This document shows positions 1-8,627 of a DNA stretch of 61,049 nt, piece by piece. The translations under genes and the position numbers were made by a program. The notes beneath the pieces are model-generated. The model was not told the DNA's origin. It made no database searches and saw only the letters and a program-made list of their open reading frames with translations. This stretch comes from Lachnospiraceae bacterium (GTDB lineage Bacteria > Bacillota > Clostridia > Lachnospirales > Lachnospiraceae): assembly GCA_016297945.1 (NCBI GenBank), contig JAEDFR010000005.1, positions 1 to 61,049 on the forward strand, in the 5' to 3' direction. Every line of letters starts with the position of its first letter. Within the stretch, counting starts at the first letter, position 1.

Positions 1-51
1 ATGTTTTTCATTGCTATCGCAGTCGCAACCTTAGGAATGAATTCCGGATAG
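1..51 (+). CDS. spoIIIAE: C-terminal tail of an upstream gene, probably SpoIIIAE (partial)
   Basis: The window opens inside an open frame that ends at a TAG at 49-51. The last residues are hydrophobic (FFIAIAVATLGMNSG), as expected of the end of the polytopic stage III sporulation protein AE. The assignment rests mainly on position: spoIIIAF, AG and AH follow directly in the usual operon order. Too little is visible to identify the protein by sequence alone. Confidence 0.5.
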   Translation: MFFIAIAVATLGMNSG

Positions 52-123
52 TAAAATGAAGTATAAAAACGCGCATGTTTATAGACGGATTTGTCGGATA
101 TCTGTTATTAAGGAGGTTATTCT

Positions 124-462
124 GTGAACGAATATATCAGAAATATTTGCATTTTTGTCTGTTTATGTGATTTTATTTCCCAGTTGTTTTTGTCGGAAAA
201 GTTTTTGGGATTATATCGGAATATATCCGGTGTTTTTATCATTTTATTTTTGCTTTATCCGTTTGGCAGACAATTTATTGATATTACAAAAATTTCGGAT
301 CAGGAATTAATATCACAATTCGAAGAGAATTTGCAGAATAACAGTCAAATCTGGGATATTGAGGCGGATAATAAAAAAATGAATGAACTCAATGAAGAAT
401 CACAGAAATTGTTGGAGCAGTATATTCAGGAAGCAGCATCCGAATTTGAGGTAGAAGAATGA
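124..462 (+). CDS. spoIIIAF: Stage III sporulation protein AF
   Basis: A 112-residue protein with two N-terminal hydrophobic segments (about residues 7-25 and 34-50) followed by an acidic, coiled-coil-like tail. This fits SpoIIIAF, an inner part of the SpoIIIA-SpoIIQ feeding-tube channel between mother cell and forespore. It is shorter than the roughly 200-residue Bacillus protein. The GTG start at 124 is supported by AAGGAGG about 8 nt upstream. Its stop overlaps the spoIIIAG start by 4 nt (ATGA), so the two are translationally coupled. The identification relies on topology and on the clear AG and AH genes that follow. Sigma-E control is expected for the operon but its promoter lies outside the window. 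Confidence 0.8.
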   Translation: MNEYIRNICIFVCLCDFISQLFLSEKFLGLYRNISGVFIILFLLYPFGRQFIDITKISDQELISQFEENLQNNSQIWDIEADNKKMNELNEESQKLLEQYIQEAASEFEVEE

Positions 463-1097
463 AACAATTAAAAAGAATGATCGAGAAAATGGGGAAAGAC
501 AGACTGGCGATTCTTTTAATCGGAGGACTTTTGTTACTTGTTGTTACAATTCCTACAAAACAGGAGAATGAGCAATCTGTACTTTATCAAACAAAACAAA
601 ATCAGAGTGAAAATAATAAAAGCATGAATCGAAGCGGTACAACGGATAACAGTGGTCAGGAAATGACGGGAAATGTGTTGGAAACGTATGGATTATACTC
701 GGAATATCTGGAAACTAAGTTGTGTAAAATCTTACAAAATATGAATGGGGCCGGAAAGGTGGAGGTCTTTATTACGTTGCAGGATGTTGGAAGTACAGTT
801 GTAGAAAAAGATTTTTCTTATCGACGAAATAATGACAGTAAAGATGAAGGAAAAAGCACAACTTCTTCAGCAGAGTATGAGGATAAGCAGGATACTGTGT
901 ATACTGTGGATGAAAACGGAAATGAGGTTCCGTATGTAACAAAACAGATTTTGCCATCCATAGAGGGAATACTGATTGTTACACAAGGCGGTGACAATGT
1001 AAAAGTGAAAAAACAAATGAAGGAGGCAGTGTTGTCATTATTTGAATTGGATGAGCATAAAATAGCAATAGTAAAAATGAAAAGCAAAACCGGGTAA
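459..1097 (+). CDS. spoIIIAG: Stage III sporulation protein AG
   Basis: A 212-residue protein with one membrane segment near residues 17-33, a low-complexity Asn/Gln/Ser linker and a C-terminal domain. That domain holds the conserved features of SpoIIIAG: a KVEVFITLQD strand, then EGILIVTQGG and an alpha-helical end. SpoIIIAG forms a large ring in the intermembrane space of the engulfed forespore, as part of the channel needed for late sigma-G activity. The gene starts 4 nt inside spoIIIAF and is followed 12 nt later by spoIIIAH. An insert of charged residues lies in the middle of the ring-building region (about residues 120-150), a position that varies in this family. Confidence 0.92.
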   Translation: MKQLKRMIEKMGKDRLAILLIGGLLLLVVTIPTKQENEQSVLYQTKQNQSENNKSMNRSGTTDNSGQEMTGNVLETYGLYSEYLETKLCKILQNMNGAGKVEVFITLQDVGSTVVEKDFSYRRNNDSKDEGKSTTSSAEYEDKQDTVYTVDENGNEVPYVTKQILPSIEGILIVTQGGDNVKVKKQMKEAVLSLFELDEHKIAIVKMKSKTG

Positions 1098-1109
1098 AGG
1101 GGCATAACT

Positions 1110-1967
1110 ATGAAAAAAGAATTTTCAGTAAAAAAATTATGGAAGAGAAATCAAATTATGATTACCGCTCTGGCGCTCATGATTGCCATTGCCGGATATC
1201 TGAATTTTACGGGGAAACAGATTGATGAAGACGTTTTGTATACAACCTCAGCACAGTTTGAAGAGGCTGATGCGCAAGCTGTGGAAGAAACCATGAACGA
1301 CAATCTGTTAGAGGATGCAACCGTGACCTATGATGAGACGTCCTTATATGATATTTCTGATGAGGATGATACATATTATACCGAAATTGAAAGTCTGGAT
1401 GAAGATTTCGATGTCGCTTCCATGGAAGGAATGGATGAAGAAGAGGCTGAGATGTTTGCGGATGCAGATTTGGATATCACAGATGTTACAATGGAAACAA
1501 ATGCGGAATCTGCTTCAGCTGTCATAGAGGAAATGCCGGAAACGGCACAGGCAGATAATGATTCCGGAACTGTTGATATTCCAGGAGAAGCTGTTTTTAC
1601 CAATACCATGTCCGTAACTTCGTTAGCAGAAGCTAACTTGATAAAAGAACAGACCAGAGCACAAAACAAAGCGGTATTATTGGATATTATCAATAATGAA
1701 AATGTTTCGGAAGCAGCAAAGCAGGATGCCATCAACAGTATGATCGCATTGACGGATGTGGCACAGAAAGAATGCGATGCAATGGTTATGTTACAGGCAA
1801 AAGGGTTTTCAGAAAATGTGGTAAGTATTAATGGAGAATTTGCGGATGTCTGTATTGGAATGAATGAATTAAGTCAGGTTCAGATTGCACAGATTGAAGA
1901 TATTGTGAAAAGGAAGACAGGAATACCTGCGGAAAACATCACAATTTCTCCGGTAGGGCAGAATTAA
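1110..1967 (+). CDS. spoIIIAH: Stage III sporulation protein AH
   Basis: A 285-residue protein with a single N-terminal membrane segment (about residues 17-31), then a very acidic Asp/Glu-rich spacer of more than 100 residues, then a C-terminal YscJ/FliF-like ring domain (about 170-285) ending in ITISPVGQN. SpoIIIAH pairs with forespore SpoIIQ across the intermembrane space. The domain order and its position as last gene of the spoIIIA operon make the call firm. The acidic spacer is longer than in B. subtilis, which would place the ring domain farther from the mother-cell membrane. The start has a GGGG-type ribosome site just upstream. Confidence 0.92.
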   Translation: MKKEFSVKKLWKRNQIMITALALMIAIAGYLNFTGKQIDEDVLYTTSAQFEEADAQAVEETMNDNLLEDATVTYDETSLYDISDEDDTYYTEIESLDEDFDVASMEGMDEEEAEMFADADLDITDVTMETNAESASAVIEEMPETAQADNDSGTVDIPGEAVFTNTMSVTSLAEANLIKEQTRAQNKAVLLDIINNENVSEAAKQDAINSMIALTDVAQKECDAMVMLQAKGFSENVVSINGEFADVCIGMNELSQVQIAQIEDIVKRKTGIPAENITISPVGQN

Positions 1968-2203
1968 AATCCATACTTTATACAATTTGATGGATGTGGT
2001 ATAATTTAAATAATTTTGTGAAATAATATAATACCAAAGTCAAAACCAAACAATTTGCATGGTGATAAATGATTTTGAATGATAAGAGTGTAAAGCGTAC
2101 AGCAATCTGTGGTTAATCGGGATGTGTAATTGCGTGACAAAGTGGCGATTTATATACATAAAATAAAATTTAATGAGTGATGAAGATACGAGGAGATGAC
2201 AAT
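1968..2203. other. Intergenic gap with possible promoter and decayed dispersed repeat
   Basis: A 236-nt AT-rich gap between spoIIIAH and deoB. A -10-like TATAAT preceded by TG lies at about 2000-2005. From about 2030 to 2140 the sequence resembles a decayed copy of the repeat family seen complete at 60832-60986: it has ataccaaagtcaaaac on the left and agcaatctgtggttaat on the right. No small gene with a convincing ribosome site was seen. Confidence 0.4.
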
Positions 2204-3355
2204 ATGAAACGAATAATATTAATCGTATTGGACAGTTTCGGAATTGGGGCAGCACCTGATGCTGAAGCCTTTCACGATGCAGGTACATCAACAATTGGTT
2301 CATGTGCAAAAAGTCCGTTTTTTAAATTACCTAACCTGAAAAAGATGGGATTATTCAATATTGATGGTGTGGCGGTTGGAGAGAAAGAACAACATCCGAT
2401 TGCCGGTTATGCCAGAATGAAAGAAGCTTCCATGGGAAAAGATACAACCATCGGTCATTGGGAGATTGCGGGAATAAAGTCTCTTCGGCCGCTTCCTACA
2501 TATCCGGACGGCTTTCCAAAGGAAATACTGGATGAATTTTCCAAACGGACCGGCAGGGGGATTTTATGTAATAAGCCATATTCCGGTACGGAGGTTATCA
2601 AAGATTATGGTGATGAACATGTAAAGACCGGGGATTTGATTGTATATACATCTGCCGACAGTGTTTTTCAGATCGCTGCACATGAAGATGTGGTTCCGGT
2701 AGAAACATTGTATGAATATTGTCATATTGCAAGAGAAATTTTGCAAGGCGTACACGGTGTCGGACGTGTGATTGCCAGACCGTTTATCGGAGAAAGCGGC
2801 AATTATACCCGCACTCCCAGAAGACATGACTATTCTTTGAAACCACCGCGTGATACGATGTTAAATCAGATACAGAAGTTCGGAAAGGATGTTCTTGCAA
2901 TCGGTAAAATCAATGATATTTTTGCCGGAAGCGGAATTACGGAGTTTGTGTATACCTCAGGCAATGAAGATGGCATAGAAAAGACTGTGGAATATTTAAA
3001 AAGAGATTTTAACGGTCTGTTATTTGTCAATTTAGTGGATTATGATATGCTGTATGGTCATAGACGGGATATCGATGGCTATGCCAAAGCTTTGGCGTAT
3101 TTTGATGAAAAACTGCCCTTGATATTATCTGAATTAAAAGATGATGATGTTTTGATGCTGACTGCAGACCACGGATGTGATCCGGGATACCGGCTTTCTA
3201 CGGATCATACCAGGGAATATACCCCCTATATCTTTTATGGGAAAAATATAAAATCCGGCAATTATGGTACGAAAGATACTTTTGCAGACATTGCGGCAAC
3301 TGTATTACATTTGTTGGATTTGGAAAATAATACAGACGGAAAAAGTCTGGTATAA
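2204..3355 (+). CDS. deoB: Phosphopentomutase
   Basis: A 383-residue cytoplasmic enzyme that interconverts ribose-1-phosphate (or deoxyribose-1-phosphate) and the 5-phosphate, joining nucleoside breakdown to the pentose pathway. Alkaline-phosphatase-superfamily features are plain: IVLDSFGIG at the N-terminus with metal ligand Asp10, the MGKDTTIGHWE motif near residue 88 holding the phosphorylated Thr, and TADHGCDPG with DHTREYTP near the C-terminus. The ATG at 2204 is chosen over upstream in-frame starts because GAGGAGATG lies 6-8 nt before it. The length matches the family. prfC begins within 20 nt downstream, so the two are probably co-transcribed. No nucleoside phosphorylase gene is nearby. 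Confidence 0.96.
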   Translation: MKRIILIVLDSFGIGAAPDAEAFHDAGTSTIGSCAKSPFFKLPNLKKMGLFNIDGVAVGEKEQHPIAGYARMKEASMGKDTTIGHWEIAGIKSLRPLPTYPDGFPKEILDEFSKRTGRGILCNKPYSGTEVIKDYGDEHVKTGDLIVYTSADSVFQIAAHEDVVPVETLYEYCHIAREILQGVHGVGRVIARPFIGESGNYTRTPRRHDYSLKPPRDTMLNQIQKFGKDVLAIGKINDIFAGSGITEFVYTSGNEDGIEKTVEYLKRDFNGLLFVNLVDYDMLYGHRRDIDGYAKALAYFDEKLPLILSELKDDDVLMLTADHGCDPGYRLSTDHTREYTPYIFYGKNIKSGNYGTKDTFADIAATVLHLLDLENNTDGKSLV

Positions 3356-3373
3356 CATTTGGAGGAACGATTT

Positions 3374-4969
3374 GTGAGTAACCTTGAGCATGAAATAAAC
3401 AGACGAAGAACATTTGCGATTATTTCGCATCCCGATGCCGGTAAAACGACATTGACAGAAAAGTTTTTGCTATATGGAGGAGCCATCAATCTGGCAGGAA
3501 GTGTAAAGGGAAAAGCGACAGCCAGACATGCAGTTTCTGACTGGATGGAAATTGAAAAGGAAAGAGGTATTTCGGTTACATCTTCTGTACTGCAGTTTGA
3601 ATATGATAATTATTGCATCAATATTCTGGATACCCCCGGACATCAGGATTTCTCGGAGGATACTTACCGTACTTTGATGGCTGCCGATTCTGCGGTCATG
3701 GTTATTGATGCATCAAAGGGTGTGGAAGCACAGACCAGAAAACTGTTTAAGGTTTGTGTTATGAGACATATTCCGATTTTTACATTTATCAATAAAATGG
3801 ACCGCGATGCCAATGATACCTTTGATTTATTGGATGAAATAGAAAAAGAACTTGGTATTGCTACCTGTCCCATCAATTGGCCAATTGGTTCCGGCAAAGA
3901 GTTTAAAGGGGTGTATGACAGAAAGAGTAAGAGTGTCATTACGTATTCTGATACGCAAAAAGGTACAAAAGAAGGAGAAACACAGGTTATTCCCGTTGAA
4001 AACAGGGAGGAGTTGTTAAATCACATCGGACAGGCAGCAGAAGATAAACTGATGGAAGAAATTGAACTGTTAGATGGTGCCAGTGCTGAATATGATCTCT
4101 CATTGATTCAGAGTGGAGATCTGACACCCGTATTTTTTGGATCAGCACTTACCAACTTTGGTGTGGAAATTTTTTTGAAACACTTTTTGGAAATGACAAC
4201 GACACCGCTTCCCAGAAAGTCCGATATCGGATTTGTTGATCCGGTAAAAAATGATTTTTCGGCATTTGTATTTAAAATTCAGGCAAATATGAATAAGGCA
4301 CACCGTGACAGGATTGCATTTATGCGGATTTGTTCCGGAAGGTTTGATGCATCAGCAGAAGTAAAACATGTGCAGGGAAACAAAACGATGCGTCTTTCAC
4401 AACCGCAGCAGCTTATGGCTAATGACCGTAAGATTTTGGATGAAGCATATGCCGGAGATATTATCGGTGTATTCGACCCGGGTATTTTTTCCATCGGAGA
4501 TACTATTTGTATGCCAAAAGACAAGTTCCGTTATGAAGGAATTCCGACCTTTGCTCCGGAGCATTTTGCAAGAGTACGTCAGCTTGATACAATGAAAAGA
4601 AAGCAATTTGTAAAAGGAATTACACAGATTGCACAGGAAGGTGCCATTCAGATTTTTCAGGAATTTAATACCGGAATGGAGGAAATTATTGTTGGAGTTG
4701 TGGGTGTTTTGCAGTTTGACGTACTAAAATTCCGATTGGAAAATGAATATAATGTTGAAATTAAGTTGGAAAATCTGCCATATGAATATATTCGCTGGAT
4801 TGTAAATAAAGATTTAGATCTCAATCAGATTTCAGGTACATCCGATATGAAAAAAATCAAAGATTTAAAAGGAAATCCCTTGCTTTTATTTTCCCATGAA
4901 TGGAGTATCGGCATGACCCTGGACCGCAATAAAGGCTTAGAGCTTGCCGAATTTGGAAAGAACGATTAA
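3374..4969 (+). CDS. prfC: Peptide chain release factor 3
   Basis: A 531-residue translational GTPase that removes RF1 or RF2 from the ribosome after peptide release. The G1 loop SHPDAGKT is at residues 18-25, followed by DTPGHQDFSEDT (G3) and NKMDRD (G4). Domain II and a long C-terminal domain follow, with the usual RF3 length. The GTG at 3374 is preferred because GGAGGA lies 8-13 nt upstream; a TTG 15 nt earlier is in frame but overlaps that site. It follows deoB by 18 nt. The next gene starts 13 nt downstream, so this is a compact transcription unit. Confidence 0.95.
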   Translation: MSNLEHEINRRRTFAIISHPDAGKTTLTEKFLLYGGAINLAGSVKGKATARHAVSDWMEIEKERGISVTSSVLQFEYDNYCINILDTPGHQDFSEDTYRTLMAADSAVMVIDASKGVEAQTRKLFKVCVMRHIPIFTFINKMDRDANDTFDLLDEIEKELGIATCPINWPIGSGKEFKGVYDRKSKSVITYSDTQKGTKEGETQVIPVENREELLNHIGQAAEDKLMEEIELLDGASAEYDLSLIQSGDLTPVFFGSALTNFGVEIFLKHFLEMTTTPLPRKSDIGFVDPVKNDFSAFVFKIQANMNKAHRDRIAFMRICSGRFDASAEVKHVQGNKTMRLSQPQQLMANDRKILDEAYAGDIIGVFDPGIFSIGDTICMPKDKFRYEGIPTFAPEHFARVRQLDTMKRKQFVKGITQIAQEGAIQIFQEFNTGMEEIIVGVVGVLQFDVLKFRLENEYNVEIKLENLPYEYIRWIVNKDLDLNQISGTSDMKKIKDLKGNPLLLFSHEWSIGMTLDRNKGLELAEFGKND

Positions 4970-4982
4970 ATTTGGAGTAAGA

Positions 4983-6263
4983 ATGAAAAAATCAACATCA
5001 ATTATCTGTTTGCTAGGTTGTCTTGTTTTTTTATTACAGGGCTGTGTTTTTTATACTGATAATACAGAAACACCAACGTTTCAAAATATCACTTCAGAAA
5101 ACGCTGATAAAGAAACAACAGGCGAAAAAACATCCGGTAAAGAAATGTCCGGTGAAGAAGCTTTTGAACAGGATGTTACGCTTAAAGATTATGTTTCTGA
5201 TTTGTTATCGGAAGAAAAAAACACAAACTCTACCGTTATAGAAGAGAATGATGCATCTGATACAGATGGATTTGAGGAAAAGGGATATTGTTTTACACAA
5301 CTTTCCCAAGAAGAAAAGAATGTCTATGCTCAGGTATATCATGCAATCACAGACCGGTTGGAAGTATCAGTTTCTACCTTGTCTACGGATTTTCTGGACA
5401 AAGTGTTTAACTGCGTACTCTATGATCATCCGGAATTGTTTTATTTGGACGGATATCAGTGTACGACCAGATCCAGAAATGATGTTACGGTTTCATTATC
5501 ATTTTGTGCAAATTATATTTATGATGAAGAAGAAACTCTGGAATACCAGCAAAAACTGGAGCGCGAGATAGAAACACTGTTACTTTCGGCTCCAAGGCAG
5601 GGAAGTGACTATGATAAAGTAAAATATGTTTTTGACACTATTATAACCAATACGGACTATGTCATGAACTGTGTAGATAATCAGAATATCCTTTCTGTTT
5701 TTTTGTATCATCAGTCAGTCTGTAACGGATATGCAAAAGCTACACAATTATTGTTAAACAGGCTGGGTGTGGAATCGGTGGTCGTGAATGGAATTGCAGA
5801 TGGAGAATCTCATGCATGGAATCTGGTTATGGCAGATGGAGCGTGGTATTATCTGGATACAACATGGGGAGATGCCGACTTTAAAGATAATCGTTATCAG
5901 GATGTAAATCCAATTAATTATGACTATTTTATGGTTGACTCCCAGTCCTTGAGCAAAACACATGAGGTGGACAGGCTGGTAGCATTGCCGGATTGTGTTG
6001 CAAGAGAATGTAATTATTATGTACATGAAAATTTATATTTAAACGGTCTGGATCCGGAACAGCTTGGTGAAATTTTTGACAGAGGATATGTTTTAAGTGC
6101 ACAAACTGTGCAGTTTAAGTGTGCAAATGATGCGGTATATGATGAAATTTACAACTATCTGGTCGATGAGCAGCATGCCTTTGATTATCTGGATGCGGAT
6201 AACAGTATAACGTATGTTGCTGATGAGAACTCGAATACATTTTGTTTTTGGCTTTTCAATTAA
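4983..6263 (+). CDS. Transglutaminase-like lipoprotein
   Basis: A 426-residue exported protein. Residues 1-21 form a lipoprotein signal peptide ending LLQGC, with Cys21 the predicted lipidated residue. A Thr/Lys/Glu-rich linker follows. The transglutaminase-like fold shows its full triad: Cys247 (in SVCNGYA), His277 (in ESHAWN) and Asp292 (in YLDTTWGD). In Firmicutes such surface proteins act as cysteine proteases or crosslinkers of wall-associated proteins; the substrate cannot be read from the sequence. The start at ATG 4983 gives the clean signal peptide and has GGAG 8 nt upstream. It may be translated from the deoB-prfC message. Confidence 0.85.
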   Translation: MKKSTSIICLLGCLVFLLQGCVFYTDNTETPTFQNITSENADKETTGEKTSGKEMSGEEAFEQDVTLKDYVSDLLSEEKNTNSTVIEENDASDTDGFEEKGYCFTQLSQEEKNVYAQVYHAITDRLEVSVSTLSTDFLDKVFNCVLYDHPELFYLDGYQCTTRSRNDVTVSLSFCANYIYDEEETLEYQQKLEREIETLLLSAPRQGSDYDKVKYVFDTIITNTDYVMNCVDNQNILSVFLYHQSVCNGYAKATQLLLNRLGVESVVVNGIADGESHAWNLVMADGAWYYLDTTWGDADFKDNRYQDVNPINYDYFMVDSQSLSKTHEVDRLVALPDCVARECNYYVHENLYLNGLDPEQLGEIFDRGYVLSAQTVQFKCANDAVYDEIYNYLVDEQHAFDYLDADNSITYVADENSNTFCFWLFN

Positions 6264-6327
6264 GGAGTTTTTTGCTATAATGAGGTTCGAATAGACACTG
6301 GTATCACATATAGGGAAGGAGTTTTCT

Positions 6328-6708
6328 ATGGAAAAAGAATTGGAAAGAGAAGCTTATACCTTAAAAGATGACGGAAACGACGGTGTTGTTTCCATTGCGG
6401 ATGATGTGGTTGCGATGATTGCATCCATTGCCGCAACAGAAGTTGAAGGTGTTGCTTCCATGGTTGGAAATATTACAAATGAATTGATGAGTCGTGTGGG
6501 CATGAAAAAATTGACCAAAGGTGTCAAGGTTTCCGTGATAGAAGGTAAAGTCAATGTAGATTTGGCAATTACCATTGATTATGGTTATAATATTCCGGAG
6601 ACATGCCAGAGTGTCCAGAGTAAAGTCAAAGTTGCCATCGAGAGTATGACAGGATTAGACGTTGATGTTGTGAATATCCGCATCGGCGGCATTAATATGA
6701 AAGATTGA
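6328..6708 (+). CDS. Asp23/Gls24 family envelope stress protein (YqhY-like)
   Basis: A 126-residue protein of the Asp23 family, with the usual core: GVVSIADDVVAMIASIAATEVEGV at the N-terminus and VNVDLAITIDYG followed by VQSKVKVAIESMTGLDV at the C-terminus. It lies 20 nt upstream of nusB, the same place as yqhY in Bacillus, where the protein is linked to control of fatty acid and envelope metabolism. AAGGAG precedes the ATG. It has no membrane segment, so any membrane contact would be through partners. The exact function in this organism is not shown by the sequence. Confidence 0.88.
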   Translation: MEKELEREAYTLKDDGNDGVVSIADDVVAMIASIAATEVEGVASMVGNITNELMSRVGMKKLTKGVKVSVIEGKVNVDLAITIDYGYNIPETCQSVQSKVKVAIESMTGLDVDVVNIRIGGINMKD

Positions 6709-6727
6709 TTTTTACCGAGGAAACATC

Positions 6728-7126
6728 ATGACCAGAAGAAATTTAAGAATACAGATATTTAAACTACTGTTTCGTGTGGAGTTCAATCAGCCGGATGAAA
6801 TGCCGGAACAAATGGCTTTGTTTTTTGATGCCGAGGAAACCATTGATGAAGATGCACAGGCAGAAATACAGGAAAAATATGAAGCAATAGCCGGTAAGCT
6901 TACAGAACTTGATCAAATGCTCAATGAGAAAGCTACCGGATGGACGACGACGCGCATGGGAAAGGTTGATTTAGCCATATTGAGACTTGCGCTTTATGAG
7001 ATTCTGTATGATGATAAGGTTCCGGCTTCCGTTGCAATAAACGAAGCCGTAGAAATTGCAAAAAAATTTGGACAGGACGAATCACCGTCTTTCATAAATG
7101 GTATTCTTGCCAAATTTGTTAATTAG
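6728..7126 (+). CDS. nusB: Transcription antitermination factor NusB
   Basis: A 132-residue all-helical protein. The N-terminus carries the RRNLRIQIFKLLF motif of NusB, and the C-terminal half holds DLAILRLALYEILY, PASVAINEAVEIAKKFG and FINGILAKFV, all diagnostic. NusB binds boxA RNA with NusE and takes part in rRNA antitermination. It sits between the Asp23-family gene and xseA, a conserved Clostridia order. xseA starts 9 nt downstream. Confidence 0.96.
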   Translation: MTRRNLRIQIFKLLFRVEFNQPDEMPEQMALFFDAEETIDEDAQAEIQEKYEAIAGKLTELDQMLNEKATGWTTTRMGKVDLAILRLALYEILYDDKVPASVAINEAVEIAKKFGQDESPSFINGILAKFVN

Positions 7127-7135
7127 AGGATGATC

Positions 7136-8446
7136 ATGAAAAACGTTTATTCTGTATCATGGGTAAATGCTTATCTGAAGGATATGATTTCCAATGATAT
7201 TCTTTTAAAGTCCTTGTATGTAAAGGGTGAAGCGAGCAATGTGAAATATCATTCCTCGGGTCACCTTTATTTTACATTAAAGGAGAAAGATTCCATTATT
7301 CAGTGCGCCATGTTTTCAGGCTATCAAAAGAAGGGACTTAGTTTTCGGTTAAAAGACGGAGATGAAGTGATTGTCCGATGCAGTGTTGATTTATATGAAA
7401 AGGGTGGAACATATAAACTAAAAGTTACGGAGATGTATTCTGCCGGTGCCGGAAAAATCAATGAAGCATATGAGAAATTAAAAGCCGAATTAGAAGAGAT
7501 GGGGATGTTTGATCCCTGCTATAAAAGAAAACTGCCGGATTATGTGAATCGAATCGGTGTTGTAGCGGCTTATCCCGGAGAAGCCGTACATGATATTATT
7601 GAAAATGCCACCAAAAGGAATCCTTATATCGAGATTCTTGTTTATCCGTCCTATGTACAGGGAGAACAGGCTGTGCAGAGTATTGTAAACGGAATTCATG
7701 CACTTGAAAAAATGGGAGTCGACACCATTATTCTCGGTCGTGGAGGTGGTTCGGTGGAAGACCTTTGGGCTTTTAATGAGCGTCTTGTCGCAGAAACCAT
7801 TTTTAATTGTGAAATTCCCATTATATCAGCAATCGGACATGAAAAGCAGGTGCCGATAGCTGATCTGGTTGCCGATGTCAGAGTGTCGACACCGACAGCA
7901 GCTGCCGTTGCCGCAACACAGGATGTTGCGGATATATTTTTGCAGTTTGATGCGTATGAGAGACGATGTTTCCAGATTATGAGCCGTAAGATTAGGACCA
8001 TGAAAATGCAACTTCAAAGTAATGAAAAGCGATTGGAGGCATTGTCACCCAAAAACAAATTAAAAGAACAAAAAATCCGTCTGAGTCATTACGAAGAGCG
8101 CATCGAACAAAATATTAAGGTCAATCTGGAAAAGGATAAATATCGATTGCTGCGAATTGCGGACATGTTGGAACGTGATTTTGACCGAAGTTTCGAACAG
8201 TATAAACATCATTTTGCAATTCTTGCCGGCAGGATGGAAGCCGTGTCCCCTATGAAGCGGCTGGCGAGTGGATATGCTTTTGTAAAAAATGAAAAAGGAA
8301 AAAAGATATCCGGTGTTTCACAGTTGCATAAACAGGATCTTGTATCGCTGCACTATCTGGATGGATTTGCGGATGCGGTTATCAAAGATATCCATATGAA
8401 TTTGGAGGAGAAAAATGGCAACGAAAAAGAAATTGAACATAGATGA
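7136..8446 (+). CDS. xseA: Exodeoxyribonuclease VII large subunit
   Basis: A 436-residue nuclease subunit. An N-terminal OB fold (about residues 1-100, with VKGEASNVKYHSSGHLYFTLK) is followed by the catalytic domain (ALEKMGVDTIILGRGGGSVEDLWAFNER and IGHEKQVPIADLVADVRVSTPTAAA) and a long C-terminal coiled coil. It degrades single-stranded DNA with XseB. The ATG at 7136 is preferred over the ATG 6 nt earlier because GAGG is then spaced correctly. Its 3' end overlaps xseB by 32 nt, which suggests coupled synthesis of the two subunits. Confidence 0.96.
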   Translation: MKNVYSVSWVNAYLKDMISNDILLKSLYVKGEASNVKYHSSGHLYFTLKEKDSIIQCAMFSGYQKKGLSFRLKDGDEVIVRCSVDLYEKGGTYKLKVTEMYSAGAGKINEAYEKLKAELEEMGMFDPCYKRKLPDYVNRIGVVAAYPGEAVHDIIENATKRNPYIEILVYPSYVQGEQAVQSIVNGIHALEKMGVDTIILGRGGGSVEDLWAFNERLVAETIFNCEIPIISAIGHEKQVPIADLVADVRVSTPTAAAVAATQDVADIFLQFDAYERRCFQIMSRKIRTMKMQLQSNEKRLEALSPKNKLKEQKIRLSHYEERIEQNIKVNLEKDKYRLLRIADMLERDFDRSFEQYKHHFAILAGRMEAVSPMKRLASGYAFVKNEKGKKISGVSQLHKQDLVSLHYLDGFADAVIKDIHMNLEEKNGNEKEIEHR

Positions 8447-8627
8447 AATGTTTCAGAAAATTGAAGATCAGATTCAGATATTGGAAAGAGAAGATGTTCC
8501 CTTAGAGGAATCGTTAACGGCCTACGAAGAGGGTATGAAATATATTAAGTCGTGTCATGAAGCAATCACAAGTGTTGAAAAGAAGGTTATGCTGATACGT
8601 GAGAATGGAGAAACGGATGAACTTTAA
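8415..8627 (+). CDS. xseB: Exodeoxyribonuclease VII small subunit
   Basis: A 70-residue helical hairpin protein with the family signature: LNIDEMFQKIEDQIQILE, then PLEESLTAYEEGMKY and a short tail. Several copies coat the coiled coil of XseA. It starts 32 nt inside xseA, with GGAGGAG 5 nt upstream of its ATG, and overlaps the start of ispA by 11 nt. The tight packing implies one message for xseA, xseB and ispA. Confidence 0.94.
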   Translation: MATKKKLNIDEMFQKIEDQIQILEREDVPLEESLTAYEEGMKYIKSCHEAITSVEKKVMLIRENGETDEL

